64,000 bases of DNA, taken from positions 20,252 to 84,251 of the forward strand of contig DGWK01000030.1 in NCBI GenBank assembly GCA_002395235.1, written 5' to 3'. The stretch comes from Lachnospiraceae bacterium UBA4260. GTDB taxonomy: Bacteria > Bacillota > Clostridia > Lachnospirales > Lachnospiraceae. The notes beneath the pieces are model-generated. The model ran no database searches and was not told where the DNA came from. It was given only the letters and a program-made list of their open reading frames with translations. Shown piece after piece: positions 1 through 7,605 of this stretch. Both the position numbers and the translations under genes were made by a program. How positions within the stretch are numbered: the stretch's first letter is position 1; every line of letters starts with the position of its first letter.

Positions 1-723
1 GGCAAAATGCGCGGGGACTATGTCGATGATCGCGCCGATCCCCGCCATGTGAAGGCTGTTGACCAGCTTCTGCAGCTGCCCGGCCGTCCCGTATCTGGAC
101 GTCGGGGCAAAAAAGCCCGTGCTCTGATATCCCCAGCTTCCGTCAAAGGGGTGCTCCGAGAGCGGCATGAATTCCACATGTGTGTAATTGTTGTCCTTCA
201 CATATTTGATGAGGTCCTCAGCGATCTCATCGTACTCATACCATCCCTCTTCCACTTTCCTGTCCGGGTCGTCCTGCCTGTCCGCGTCCTTCCTCTTCCA
301 GGAGCCGAGATGCATCTCGTAAATATTGAGGGGTCTGTCAAAATTCCGAGTCCGGTTCTTCATCCACTTGTCGTCCGTGAACTCGAACTTGTCCAGGTCT
401 CTGACTATGGACGCGAAATTCGGGCGCAGTTCCATGCCGAATCCATAGGGGTCGCAGTGCTCGACCCTTCCGTTCTTGCCATAGATGACAAACTTGTACA
501 TCTGTCCCTCTTTTGCCCCATGAATCCTGATCTCATAGAACTCGGCGCGGACAGCTTCCGTCATCTCTTCTTCCTGCCAGTTATTGAACTCGCCTATGAT
601 CGTGACGCGCTCCGCCTGCGGCGCGAAGGTCCTGAAGACCACGGAGTCTCCCTCCACATGCGCTCCCAGGTACTTGTACGCGTCATACATATCTCCCATA
701 TAGAATTTCTGAAAATCCATCAT
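1..723 (-). CDS. glgB: 1,4-alpha-glucan branching enzyme, N-terminal part (cut by window edge)
   Basis: Glycogen branching enzyme transfers alpha-1,4 glucan segments to alpha-1,6 branch points in glycogen synthesis in the cytoplasm. The 241 visible codons run off the left edge. They show the N-terminal carbohydrate-binding (CBM48/E-set) domain, with FRTFAPQAERVTIIGEFNNW near residues 31-50, followed by the start of the GH13 barrel with IYEMHLGSW near 133 and YNYTHVEFMPLSEHPFDGSWGYQ-like residues around 180-205, ending in the conserved GIGAIIDIVPAHF strand. The start is the ATG at 723, preceded by GGAAAGG. It follows the sugar-binding-type lipoprotein gene by 12 nt on the same strand, so the two may be cotranscribed. 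Family assignment is secure. The catalytic residues lie outside the window. Confidence 0.93.
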   Translation of the reverse strand, partial: MMDFQKFYMGDMYDAYKYLGAHVEGDSVVFRTFAPQAERVTIIGEFNNWQEEEMTEAVRAEFYEIRIHGAKEGQMYKFVIYGKNGRVEHCDPYGFGMELRPNFASIVRDLDKFEFTDDKWMKNRTRNFDRPLNIYEMHLGSWKRKDADRQDDPDRKVEEGWYEYDEIAEDLIKYVKDNNYTHVEFMPLSEHPFDGSWGYQSTGFFAPTSRYGTAGQLQKLVNSLHMAGIGAIIDIVPAHFA

Positions 724-735
724 GCCAAACCTTTC

Positions 736-1914
736 CTACTCTTCCGTCGTTTCCTCGCTATCCTGTTCCGGTTCGCTTTCCTGTACTGTCACAGAAATAT
801 CCAGGATTTCCTGCGCGTTGTCCACTGTCACACTGACATATTCGCTGGTCTTGACCGGCTCCACCGCAATTCCCTTCAGAAATGCCAGCACCGCGTTCGA
901 CGCATTGCTCGACTGCTCCATAAAGTCATTGAAGAAGGTACTTCTGATATTGCCCGAAGCGACTTCTTCAAGACTCTCCCGGTTAGAATCAAATCCCATG
1001 ATCAGGACGTCGTGCCCGACCAGCCTCTTCTCCTCGCTGACGGCGTCCCAGGCTCCCAGCGCCTGCATGTCATCCGCGCAAAGGATCACATCCAGCTGCT
1101 TCCCGTATTCCTTCATCCAGTCCAGGACCTGCTCCTTGGCTCTCTCGCGCACTTCCTCCGGGGAAAGCTCTTCCTCTTCGGACGCCTCCGAATCCTCCTC
1201 TTCCTCCTCCGTGAGCACGTAAATCGGATGATCCAGTTCTTTTACCAGCTCGAGCGTGTCCCTGTTCACCGCGTCTCCCGGCTTGTCTGCCTCTGTGGAG
1301 AGGACGACCAGGCCGACATTGTCATCCTTGGCGGGATCCAGTTTCTCCAGGTCCGTTCCGTCAAGCAGATCCGCCCTCTTCTGTGCCGCCTGCCCGTAGG
1401 TGCTGCCCACATAGGCGGCTCTGTATCCTTCGCTCTGCCAGCGGGCGATCTCCGCCTCTCCGGGATCCGTGCCAAAATAGACCACCGGAATCTTCGCTTT
1501 GGCCGCCGCATCCGTGATGCCGGGCGCCGTCTTATCGTCGGCTCCGCCGACCATCAGTACCGAGCATCCGCCGTCGATCTGTTTCTGCGCGTTTGCAGTG
1601 AGTTCTTCTGCCGCTCCCTTGGTTGTCGTTATGTTCTCTTCCGGAATGCCCGCGGCGACCAGATAGCCGATTGTTTTTGTAAGGAAAGAGTCCGTAAAGT
1701 CCCCTTCTCCTTCTGTATAGACGATGCCGATCACGGCGTCCGCCGGCAGGATGGCTGCGATCTCCTCCTGTGCCTCTTCCTGATCTGCCCCAGCTTCCTC
1801 TTGCGTTGCATCTGCGTTCGGAGCATCCGTGCTCCCATTCTGCGAAGAACATCCTGTGACCAGGAGGAAGCTGATGACCCCTGTGAGGATCAGTGTAAGG
1901 ATCTTCCTGTTCAT
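736..1914 (-). CDS. Periplasmic sugar-binding-type lipoprotein (Peripla_BP_4-like)
   Basis: A 392-residue exported lipoprotein. The signal peptide ends in the lipobox LVTGC at about residue 22, followed by an acidic linker. The body has the type I periplasmic-binding-protein pattern: VIGIVYTEGEGDFTDSF, a first sub-domain ending in PVVYFGTDPGE, and a second sub-domain with VILCADDMQALGAWDAV and VLIMGFDSNRESLEEV, which are typical of galactose/ribose-binding proteins. A run of about 15 acidic residues interrupts it near 240-255, unusual for the family. No ABC permease or ATPase gene is beside it; glgB follows 12 nt downstream. The ligand cannot be told from sequence. It could be a sensor or an orphan binding protein rather than a transporter part. 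Confidence 0.75.
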   Translation of the reverse strand: MNRKILTLILTGVISFLLVTGCSSQNGSTDAPNADATQEEAGADQEEAQEEIAAILPADAVIGIVYTEGEGDFTDSFLTKTIGYLVAAGIPEENITTTKGAAEELTANAQKQIDGGCSVLMVGGADDKTAPGITDAAAKAKIPVVYFGTDPGEAEIARWQSEGYRAAYVGSTYGQAAQKRADLLDGTDLEKLDPAKDDNVGLVVLSTEADKPGDAVNRDTLELVKELDHPIYVLTEEEEEDSEASEEEELSPEEVRERAKEQVLDWMKEYGKQLDVILCADDMQALGAWDAVSEEKRLVGHDVLIMGFDSNRESLEEVASGNIRSTFFNDFMEQSSNASNAVLAFLKGIAVEPVKTSEYVSVTVDNAQEILDISVTVQESEPEQDSEETTEE

Positions 1915-1968
1915 ACTATCTTCCTTTCCAATTGTTAAATTTTGATCGTGGTCATTGTGTATCCTTCT

Positions 1969-1974
1969 ATTATA
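1969..1974 (-). promoter_or_regulatory. Possible -10 box for the sugar-binding lipoprotein gene
   Basis: The minus strand reads TATAAT here, about 55 nt upstream of the lipoprotein start. No good -35 hexamer lies at 16-18 nt, so this is tentative. Confidence 0.3.
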
Positions 1975-2023
1975 CCTTTAAATTTTGCGTTTTCCTAGTC
2001 TCTTTTCCGGCGCCCTCGCCCAA

Positions 2024-2056
2024 ATAAAAGAGGCCGCGTGGGGCGGCCCCTTTCGG
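2024..2056 (-). terminator. Terminator after asrC
   Basis: On the minus strand GGCCGC, a short loop and GCGGCC are followed by TCTTTTATTT. It lies about 30 nt past the asrC stop and would end the seven-gene operon. Confidence 0.7.
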
Positions 2057-2087
2057 AAAACAATATGGATTTTATCCGTATAACAAA

Positions 2088-3077
2088 TTAATGAAGCTCG
2101 TTCGCTCTGTCGTAGTGTTTGCCGCCCCAGTAGATCCGGGAAGCGACTTCCGCCTTCTCTGGGAGCTCCACGCCTTCCATCACGTATTTGAGGAAGGTCT
2201 CATAGCCGGTCCGGTCGACGATATATCCCACGTGCTCCTTGCCCTCGAGGGCGTTCTTGTCAATGTACTCCTCCACATAGGCGTAGCAGTTCTTGACGAT
2301 CTTGCAGATGCTCTCCTCGTCCGCCCAGCGGATGAAGTCCTCGGCCAGACGGGGATTCTTCTTGCCCGTGCGGCCCATGATCACGACCCTGAAATACTGT
2401 TCCTTGCTTCTGGTCCAGGCGCGGGTCGGGCAGTAGGTGACGCAGACGCCGCAGCCGACGCAGAGATTGGGATCTCTGACGACCTTGCCGTTTACCATCT
2501 GCAGGGCGCCGGTGGAACGAATCTTGCAGTATTTGACGCACTGCTCGCACCCCACGCAGCGGTTAGGATCGTACTGGGGCTCCGTCATGCCGATGATGCC
2601 GAAGTCGTCCATGCGCACCTTGCCGCAGTCATTGGAGCAGCCGGTAAAGGCCACCTTCATGTGGAGGTTGTTGGGGAAGATCAGCTTGTCCATCTTCTGC
2701 GCGAAAGCAGTCGTGTCGTAGCAGCCGAAGGGGCACAGCCTCTTGCCGGGACAGGCGACCACGTTTCTCGTGCCGGAGGCGGGATAGCCGCCCTCGTGGA
2801 CCTCCTGGTTGACCCCGGACTCGTCGATGATCAGCTGGAGCTCCTTGTTGACCGCTTCCATATCTTCGATCTTGATGCCGGGAATCTCAACGCCCTGGCG
2901 GTTGGTGATGAAAATAGTGCCGTTTCCGTACTTCTCCGCGATCTCGGTGATGCGCAGCATGCTCTTAGCTCCGATCACGCCGCCGGGAATACGGACGCGG
3001 GAGGCCGTCTCGCCTCTGACCTTGGAGTAACGGAAAGCGTTCTTTTTCAGTTTTTTCAGATTGACATCCATACCCAT
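2088..3077 (-). CDS. asrC: Anaerobic sulfite reductase subunit C (siroheme subunit)
   Basis: Catalytic subunit of the NADH-dependent AsrABC sulfite reductase, which makes sulfide by six-electron reduction in the cytoplasm. The 329 residues begin with a ferredoxin-like sulfite/nitrite reductase half domain (IPGGVIGAKSMLRI, near 28), then the siroheme/4Fe-4S ligands CPGKRLCPFGC (near 108) and TGCSNDCGK (near 146). Two inserted ferredoxin motifs follow, CVGCEQCVKYC and CVGCGVCVTYC. This layout is diagnostic for AsrC. It is the last gene of the operon, 25 nt after asrB. The ATG at 3077 has GGAGG nine nt upstream. Siroheme reductases of this class often also reduce nitrite; its position behind a nitrate reductase suggests that role here, which is inference. 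Confidence 0.93.
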   Translation of the reverse strand: MGMDVNLKKLKKNAFRYSKVRGETASRVRIPGGVIGAKSMLRITEIAEKYGNGTIFITNRQGVEIPGIKIEDMEAVNKELQLIIDESGVNQEVHEGGYPASGTRNVVACPGKRLCPFGCYDTTAFAQKMDKLIFPNNLHMKVAFTGCSNDCGKVRMDDFGIIGMTEPQYDPNRCVGCEQCVKYCKIRSTGALQMVNGKVVRDPNLCVGCGVCVTYCPTRAWTRSKEQYFRVVIMGRTGKKNPRLAEDFIRWADEESICKIVKNCYAYVEEYIDKNALEGKEHVGYIVDRTGYETFLKYVMEGVELPEKAEVASRIYWGGKHYDRANELH

Positions 3078-3102
3078 AGTATTATTCCTCCTTTCCGCTT
3101 CC

Positions 3103-3909
3103 TCAGTCGATCATGTCTTTGCTGACGGTGTAGTTGAAAACAGGTCCGTCGAGGCAGATGTACTTCTCGCCGACTCTGCAGTGTCCGCACTTGCCCAGGC
3201 CGCAGCACATCTTGCGCTCCTGGGAGACCCAGATATTCTCCTCCTTAAAGCCCTTCTGCAGAAGGCCCATGACGGAGAAGCGCATCATCGGCGGAGGTCC
3301 TACGACTACGGCCTGCGCCTTTGTCACATCCCGGATCGGAAGGTCCGGAATATACTTGGTGACGAGGCCGATCCTGCCGGTATAGCCCTCGGGCGCGCCG
3401 TCCACAGTCAGGATCAGGTCGAGCTTTTCATCCCACCTCTTGAGGTCATCCCGGAAGAGCATGTCGTCGGGGCTTCGGAATCCGACGATCACGTGTTTAT
3501 CTTTTGGCTCGGAAGTCTTTGTCAGAGCGTCAATGACGCCGCGAACGGGGGATACGCCTGTGCCGCCCGCGATGACGACCACTTCGCCCTCTTCGTAAAG
3601 AGTCGTATCGAATCCGTTGCCGTAAGGGCCTCGGAGCAGAAGGCTCTGCCCTTTGTATTTCTCAAAAACTTCATTAGTGACGCGGCCGACTCTGCGAATC
3701 GTCAGGTCCACGAAATTCGGGCCGATGCCGCTGACGGAGATGGGCGCCTCGCCATATTTGGGAATGGACACCTCGAAGAACTGGCCGGGCTTTACGTCTC
3801 CGACAAATTCCATGCGGAACGTGTATTCCTTCTGCGTATGCTTAATGACATCCAGAATTTTGGAAGGCCGGGGCACATACGGATTGTTCGTCATATTAGT
3901 TGCTCCCAT
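3103..3909 (-). CDS. asrB: Anaerobic sulfite reductase subunit B (FAD/NADH electron-transfer subunit)
   Basis: Passes electrons from NAD(P)H through FAD and a 2Fe-2S centre to the siroheme subunit. The 268 residues form a ferredoxin-NADP reductase fold: an FAD-binding barrel with LLRGPYGNGFD near 92, a nucleotide-binding domain starting VVVIAGGTGVSPVRGVI near 109, and the C-terminal 2Fe-2S ligands CCGLGKCGHCRVGEKYIC. This order matches AsrB and PyrK-like proteins. The start at 3909 overlaps the end of asrA by 14 nt and has AGGAGG upstream, so translation is probably coupled. Confidence 0.92.
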   Translation of the reverse strand: MGATNMTNNPYVPRPSKILDVIKHTQKEYTFRMEFVGDVKPGQFFEVSIPKYGEAPISVSGIGPNFVDLTIRRVGRVTNEVFEKYKGQSLLLRGPYGNGFDTTLYEEGEVVVIAGGTGVSPVRGVIDALTKTSEPKDKHVIVGFRSPDDMLFRDDLKRWDEKLDLILTVDGAPEGYTGRIGLVTKYIPDLPIRDVTKAQAVVVGPPPMMRFSVMGLLQKGFKEENIWVSQERKMCCGLGKCGHCRVGEKYICLDGPVFNYTVSKDMID

Positions 3910-4924
3910 TTGACACCTCCTCTTCTACTGCCTTGGCCACTTTGTTGATGCATGCGGAGAATGAGATGTACTCCGGACATACCATGTCGCAGCGTCCGCA
4001 GCCGACACACATGTCATAGCCGAATCTCTTTCGGAAATCGAAAATCTTGTGCAGGACCTTGAAGCGCATTCTCTCGCCCTTGGTCTTTCTGTACTGGCCG
4101 CCGCCGGCGACGTTCGTGTAGCCGTCCACCATGCAGGAGGCGCCGACTCTTCTTCTCTCGCCGACCTTGCCGTTATCCGTGTAGTAGACGTCCTGCATCG
4201 TGTAGCAAGTGCAGGTGGGACATACGAAGTTGCAGCGGCCGCAGCCGATGCAGCGCACGCTGTACTCGTCCCACACGGGACTTTTGTAGATGCTGTTCGG
4301 AATGTTCTCGGGAATCGTGACGCGGGTCGCGTTCTCGGTCACATAAGCGGGCTCCACCGCTTCTTCTCTTCCGCCGCACTCCGCGAAGATCTTCGCGCAC
4401 TCCTCGCACTTTACGTCGCAGCGGATCTCATCGCCCACCACGTCTACGGAGAAAAGATAGCCCTCGGTGGTCCTGTTGGTGCCCATGTCCACACAGAAGC
4501 AGTCCTCTCCGGACTTCTGACATCCGATCAGGACGAATTTGATTCGGTCGCGGATCTCTTTGTAGAAAGAGTCCTCCTCGATCCCGTTGCCGAGATAGAT
4601 CTGGTCGAGGCGGCGCACCGCGTGCATGTCGCAGCTCTTTAAGAACACAATGACTTCCCGGGGATCTCTGTCGGCCGTCTTCACTTCGTCCTCCGTAAAG
4701 AAGAACAGCGTCTCGGACAGGGGCGTCAGGATCTCCTTGAAAGCGTAATCCGACTTCTTAGACAGTTCGATCTCAGAAAGTCCGGTCACGAAATCATAGC
4801 GGACCACGTCCGTATCCGTGAACCTTCCCTCTCCGACCTTGAGGACCGGCGCATAGATCCGTCTCTCTTCCGCAAGCTTTTTCAGGGCCTTGTCAAAGGC
4901 CTCTTTAGTAAGTATGTAGCCCAA
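3896..4924 (-). CDS. asrA: Anaerobic sulfite reductase subunit A (iron-sulfur subunit)
   Basis: The 4Fe-4S electron-transfer subunit of AsrABC. The 342-residue protein matches the family length. It has the conserved AsrA body, with VIVFLKSCDMHAVRRLDQIYL near 90-110 and FCVDMGTNRT near 142, and two C-terminal ferredoxin motifs, CIGCGRCNFVCPTC and CVGCGRCDMVCPEY. The start is a TTG at 4924 with GGGAGG six nt upstream; no better in-frame ATG is near. It sits 24 nt after the TDT transporter gene and overlaps asrB. Confidence 0.92.
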   Translation of the reverse strand: MGYILTKEAFDKALKKLAEERRIYAPVLKVGEGRFTDTDVVRYDFVTGLSEIELSKKSDYAFKEILTPLSETLFFFTEDEVKTADRDPREVIVFLKSCDMHAVRRLDQIYLGNGIEEDSFYKEIRDRIKFVLIGCQKSGEDCFCVDMGTNRTTEGYLFSVDVVGDEIRCDVKCEECAKIFAECGGREEAVEPAYVTENATRVTIPENIPNSIYKSPVWDEYSVRCIGCGRCNFVCPTCTCYTMQDVYYTDNGKVGERRRVGASCMVDGYTNVAGGGQYRKTKGERMRFKVLHKIFDFRKRFGYDMCVGCGRCDMVCPEYISFSACINKVAKAVEEEVSNGSN

Positions 4925-4948
4925 TGTAAGCCTCCCTTCTATATTGTC

Positions 4949-5893
4949 TTAACCCCTTTTTTCCTTCTTGAGAAGCATTCTCAGGAACATCAGCATCACG
5001 TAGCCCACCAGCATGGAGGTCACGAAGATCTGCAGACCGGCCAGCTGCGTGCAGGCGTTTCCGAGCGCCTCACTTCCTTTTTCCGTCAGGTATCCCGCCA
5101 TCTTCTGGCTGGCAACGACGCCGATCGCCATCGGGAAGGTGAGTCCCGCAAATCCCGGATAGAAGTCAAAAGAGAAGAAATCCGGGAGCTTATACAGGAT
5201 AAATGCCAAAGAAGCGAGCACGCACAGGTACATAAATGACAGCACGATCCCGTTGTCCTGTCCGTAGACATTGATCAGGCTGACCACGCACAGACTGCAG
5301 GGCGCCAGGAGGACCGCCATGGTGTGGTAGGCCGCCGCCTTGATCTCGATCTTCATCAGTCTCCAGAGCATGAACGGCACGATCACGACATAGATGATGC
5401 AGCCGTAGATCGTGATGAACTTCAGGATCGGGCCGGCCCCCATCTTGCCGCCGGTGACGCAGGCCACCATCCAGCCGTTGTAGGTGACGAACCAGCTGGG
5501 CATCATGCCGAGGAAGTTCTTCGGGAGGATGACTTTGCCGAAGGCGTGCTTGACGGTAAATACAACAATGTGGATGCAGTGTATGGCCACCGCGATGAAC
5601 CAGATGATCCTTCCGAAGGGAAGCCCGATCTCATAGTAGAAGCTTCCGAGCACCATCCAGCACATACTGAAGGCGCCGTACAGACTGGCGGGGATCGTCA
5701 GGTCATATTCTTTGAGGCAGGTTTTCGGGAACATCGCTATTTTGACCGTATAACAGATCATAAAGACCGTTCCGATCGCCATGATCAGATAGCGCAGCCA
5801 CACAAAACCGAGGCCTCCGTAGACATTGCCCAGAGTCATAAAACTCAGGAAAGTGGCGATACAGGGTACAGGGATTTTTTCTAAACGACTCAT
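4949..5893 (-). CDS. TDT (tellurite-resistance/dicarboxylate transporter, SLAC1-like) membrane protein
   Basis: A 314-residue integral membrane protein with about ten hydrophobic segments. It starts IPVPCIATFLSFMTLGNVYG, the TehA/SLAC1-type opening, and contains GAFSMCWMVLGSFYYEIGLPFG and PSWFVTYNGWMVACVTGG. Known TDT members move small anions: malate (Mae1), sulfite (Ssu1) and, for the related SLAC1 channels, nitrate and chloride. Within this operon, between the nitrate reductase and sulfite reductase genes, uptake or release of nitrate, nitrite or sulfite is the natural guess, but nothing in the sequence decides the substrate. The ATG at 5893 has GGAGAGG upstream. Confidence 0.8.
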   Translation of the reverse strand: MSRLEKIPVPCIATFLSFMTLGNVYGGLGFVWLRYLIMAIGTVFMICYTVKIAMFPKTCLKEYDLTIPASLYGAFSMCWMVLGSFYYEIGLPFGRIIWFIAVAIHCIHIVVFTVKHAFGKVILPKNFLGMMPSWFVTYNGWMVACVTGGKMGAGPILKFITIYGCIIYVVIVPFMLWRLMKIEIKAAAYHTMAVLLAPCSLCVVSLINVYGQDNGIVLSFMYLCVLASLAFILYKLPDFFSFDFYPGFAGLTFPMAIGVVASQKMAGYLTEKGSEALGNACTQLAGLQIFVTSMLVGYVMLMFLRMLLKKEKRG

Positions 5894-5916
5894 TGTTACC
5901 TCTCCTTTATTGTTCC

Positions 5917-7158
5917 TCAGTCATAGTAGAACTCATAGGTATTGTCTCTGATGTGGAAGAAATCCGAGTAGTCTATATCAAACAGAGGCTTTTTCACCTT
6001 GCGGACGTCGATCTTCCTGGCGATCATCTGCTGCAGAACGCCGCCGTACGCCAGGTCTCCCTGAAGGAGTGCGCCGATGATCTTCCCGTCCTGATGGACG
6101 ATCTTCTTGTAGACGTCGCCTTTTTCATAGGTCTCGACCTTGATGGTCTCATCGGCGGGATCCGGATTGACATTTCCGAGGGACATTGTGCTGATCTCAA
6201 GGAAGCGCATCGTGGATTTGCTGGCGAAGAAATCCGTCATCTTCTCGTTGTAGCCCGCCATATTGGCCGCCGCGATCATGCCCTCCTTGACCGCTACGGG
6301 CCAGATCGGGCTGGTGCCGGAGACGTCGCCAGCGCCGTAGATGTCGGGATCGCTGGTCTTGCCGGTCTCGTCGTAGACAAGGCCGAAGCGGGAGAGCTCC
6401 AGTCCGCTGTTCGCGAGGAACTCCACGTTGGAGCGGACGCCCGCCGTGACTACGAAGAAGTCGCAGGGGATCACGGTGCCGTCGCTCAGGATCACTTCCG
6501 TGATCTCGTGCTTGTCATTGATCGTAACTTCGTTTACGCCGACGCCGTAGTGCTGCTCCACGCCGCGGGCCGCAAAGGCGTCTATATAGCTCTGCGCCGC
6601 GCGCTGATCCAGCTGCTTGTTGAGGAGCCATCCCGCGAAGTCGCACAGGACGACCTTGACGCCCAGCTCCAGGAAACCGGTCGCGCAGTCGATGCCGACG
6701 AGGCCGGAGCCGAGAACCACGATATTCTTTTTGGTCTTCGCCACTTCCTTCAGGACTTCGATGTCGTCGATATTGCGGAATCCGATCATATTGGGAGAGC
6801 CGAGCATGTTCTTGATCGGCGGGAAGAAGGTGTGGGAGCCGGTGGCGATCAGGAGCTTATCGTAGGACACTCTCTCATCGCCGTCCAGGATCACCTCTTT
6901 TTTCTCCCTGTCCAGGCCGATCGCCTCTCTGCCCTTCATCCAGTCCACCTTGTAGAGGGTCTCGAAGTCCTTCTCCACAAAGCGAAGGCGCTCGATGGTC
7001 CTCTTTCCGGCCAGATATTCGTGAAGGATGCAGCGGGAATAGATATCTTTGTCTTTGGAGATCAGCACGATCTGACAGTCTTTATCGAGCCTGCGCAGCT
7101 CCCGGATCGCGTTGACGCCGGCCGCGGAGGAGCCGATGATGACATACTTTTTACTCAT
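5917..7158 (-). CDS. FAD/NAD(P)-dependent oxidoreductase (NirB N-domain/NarC-like)
   Basis: Likely the NAD(P)H-oxidising subunit that feeds electrons to the ferredoxin and molybdenum subunits. The 413 residues show an FAD dinucleotide fold at the start (YVIIGSSAAGVNAIREL, ending DIYSRCILHEYLAGKR), a second GxGxxG fold near 148 (VVLGSGLVGIDCATGFLELG), and the FAD-closing motif DIYGAGDVSG near 285. This is the pyridine nucleotide-disulfide oxidoreductase family without a redox CxxxxC pair, as in the N domain of assimilatory nitrite reductase. In Clostridium perfringens a nitrate reductase, a ferredoxin-like protein and an NADH oxidoreductase-like protein are encoded together (recalled). It starts one nt after the ferredoxin gene. 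Confidence 0.82.
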   Translation of the reverse strand: MSKKYVIIGSSAAGVNAIRELRRLDKDCQIVLISKDKDIYSRCILHEYLAGKRTIERLRFVEKDFETLYKVDWMKGREAIGLDREKKEVILDGDERVSYDKLLIATGSHTFFPPIKNMLGSPNMIGFRNIDDIEVLKEVAKTKKNIVVLGSGLVGIDCATGFLELGVKVVLCDFAGWLLNKQLDQRAAQSYIDAFAARGVEQHYGVGVNEVTINDKHEITEVILSDGTVIPCDFFVVTAGVRSNVEFLANSGLELSRFGLVYDETGKTSDPDIYGAGDVSGTSPIWPVAVKEGMIAAANMAGYNEKMTDFFASKSTMRFLEISTMSLGNVNPDPADETIKVETYEKGDVYKKIVHQDGKIIGALLQGDLAYGGVLQQMIARKIDVRKVKKPLFDIDYSDFFHIRDNTYEFYYD

Positions 7159-7159
7159 A

Positions 7160-7588
7160 CTACTTCACCTCCTCGAGCGTGATCGCGTGCATGGGACACA
7201 TCTCCACGCACATGGGGTTTGCGGTCTTTCCGTCTTCACTCCTGTGTACGCACATGTTGCACTTCATGATCTCCCTGAAGTGAATGCTGTCGGGCTTGAG
7301 AATGCCGAAAGGACATGACATGACGCACATGTAGCAGCTCGCGCACTGCTCCTTGTCATAGGTGACATAGCCGGTCTCTGGGTCCTTCTTCATGGCGCCA
7401 GTCATGCAGGTGTAGACGCACTCGGGATGCTCGCAGTGACGGCAAAAGATAGGGGCCGGCCTGGTCTCGCTGTCAATGACAACGCGGTTTCTGGCGTCGC
7501 CGCTCTCCGTCTCATGGCTGACCACGCATGCCGTGACGCAGGTGAGACATCCGATGCAGCGGCTGCGGTCTATTTTGATCCTGTACAT
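7160..7588 (-). CDS. Four-cluster 4Fe-4S ferredoxin-like electron-transfer protein
   Basis: A 142-residue HycB/NarH-type electron carrier. Four cysteine groups are visible: CIGCLTCVTAC, CRHCEHPECVYTC, CASCYMCVMSCPFG, and CNMCVHR with a later CVEMCPMHA. This matches four 4Fe-4S clusters, the usual partner of a molybdopterin oxidoreductase. No signal peptide, so cytoplasmic. It lies 17 nt after the molybdopterin gene and one nt before the FAD protein, which makes a three-subunit NAD(P)H-linked reductase likely. The ATG at 7588 has GAGGAGG upstream. Confidence 0.88.
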   Translation of the reverse strand: MYRIKIDRSRCIGCLTCVTACVVSHETESGDARNRVVIDSETRPAPIFCRHCEHPECVYTCMTGAMKKDPETGYVTYDKEQCASCYMCVMSCPFGILKPDSIHFREIMKCNMCVHRSEDGKTANPMCVEMCPMHAITLEEVK

Positions 7589-7605
7589 AGTTACCTCCTC
7601 TTACA

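Noticed and set aside
7..1938. 643-codon open frame on the plus strand
   Set aside because: It is the complement of glgB and the sugar-binding lipoprotein, which carry strong family motifs and ribosome-binding sites on the minus strand.
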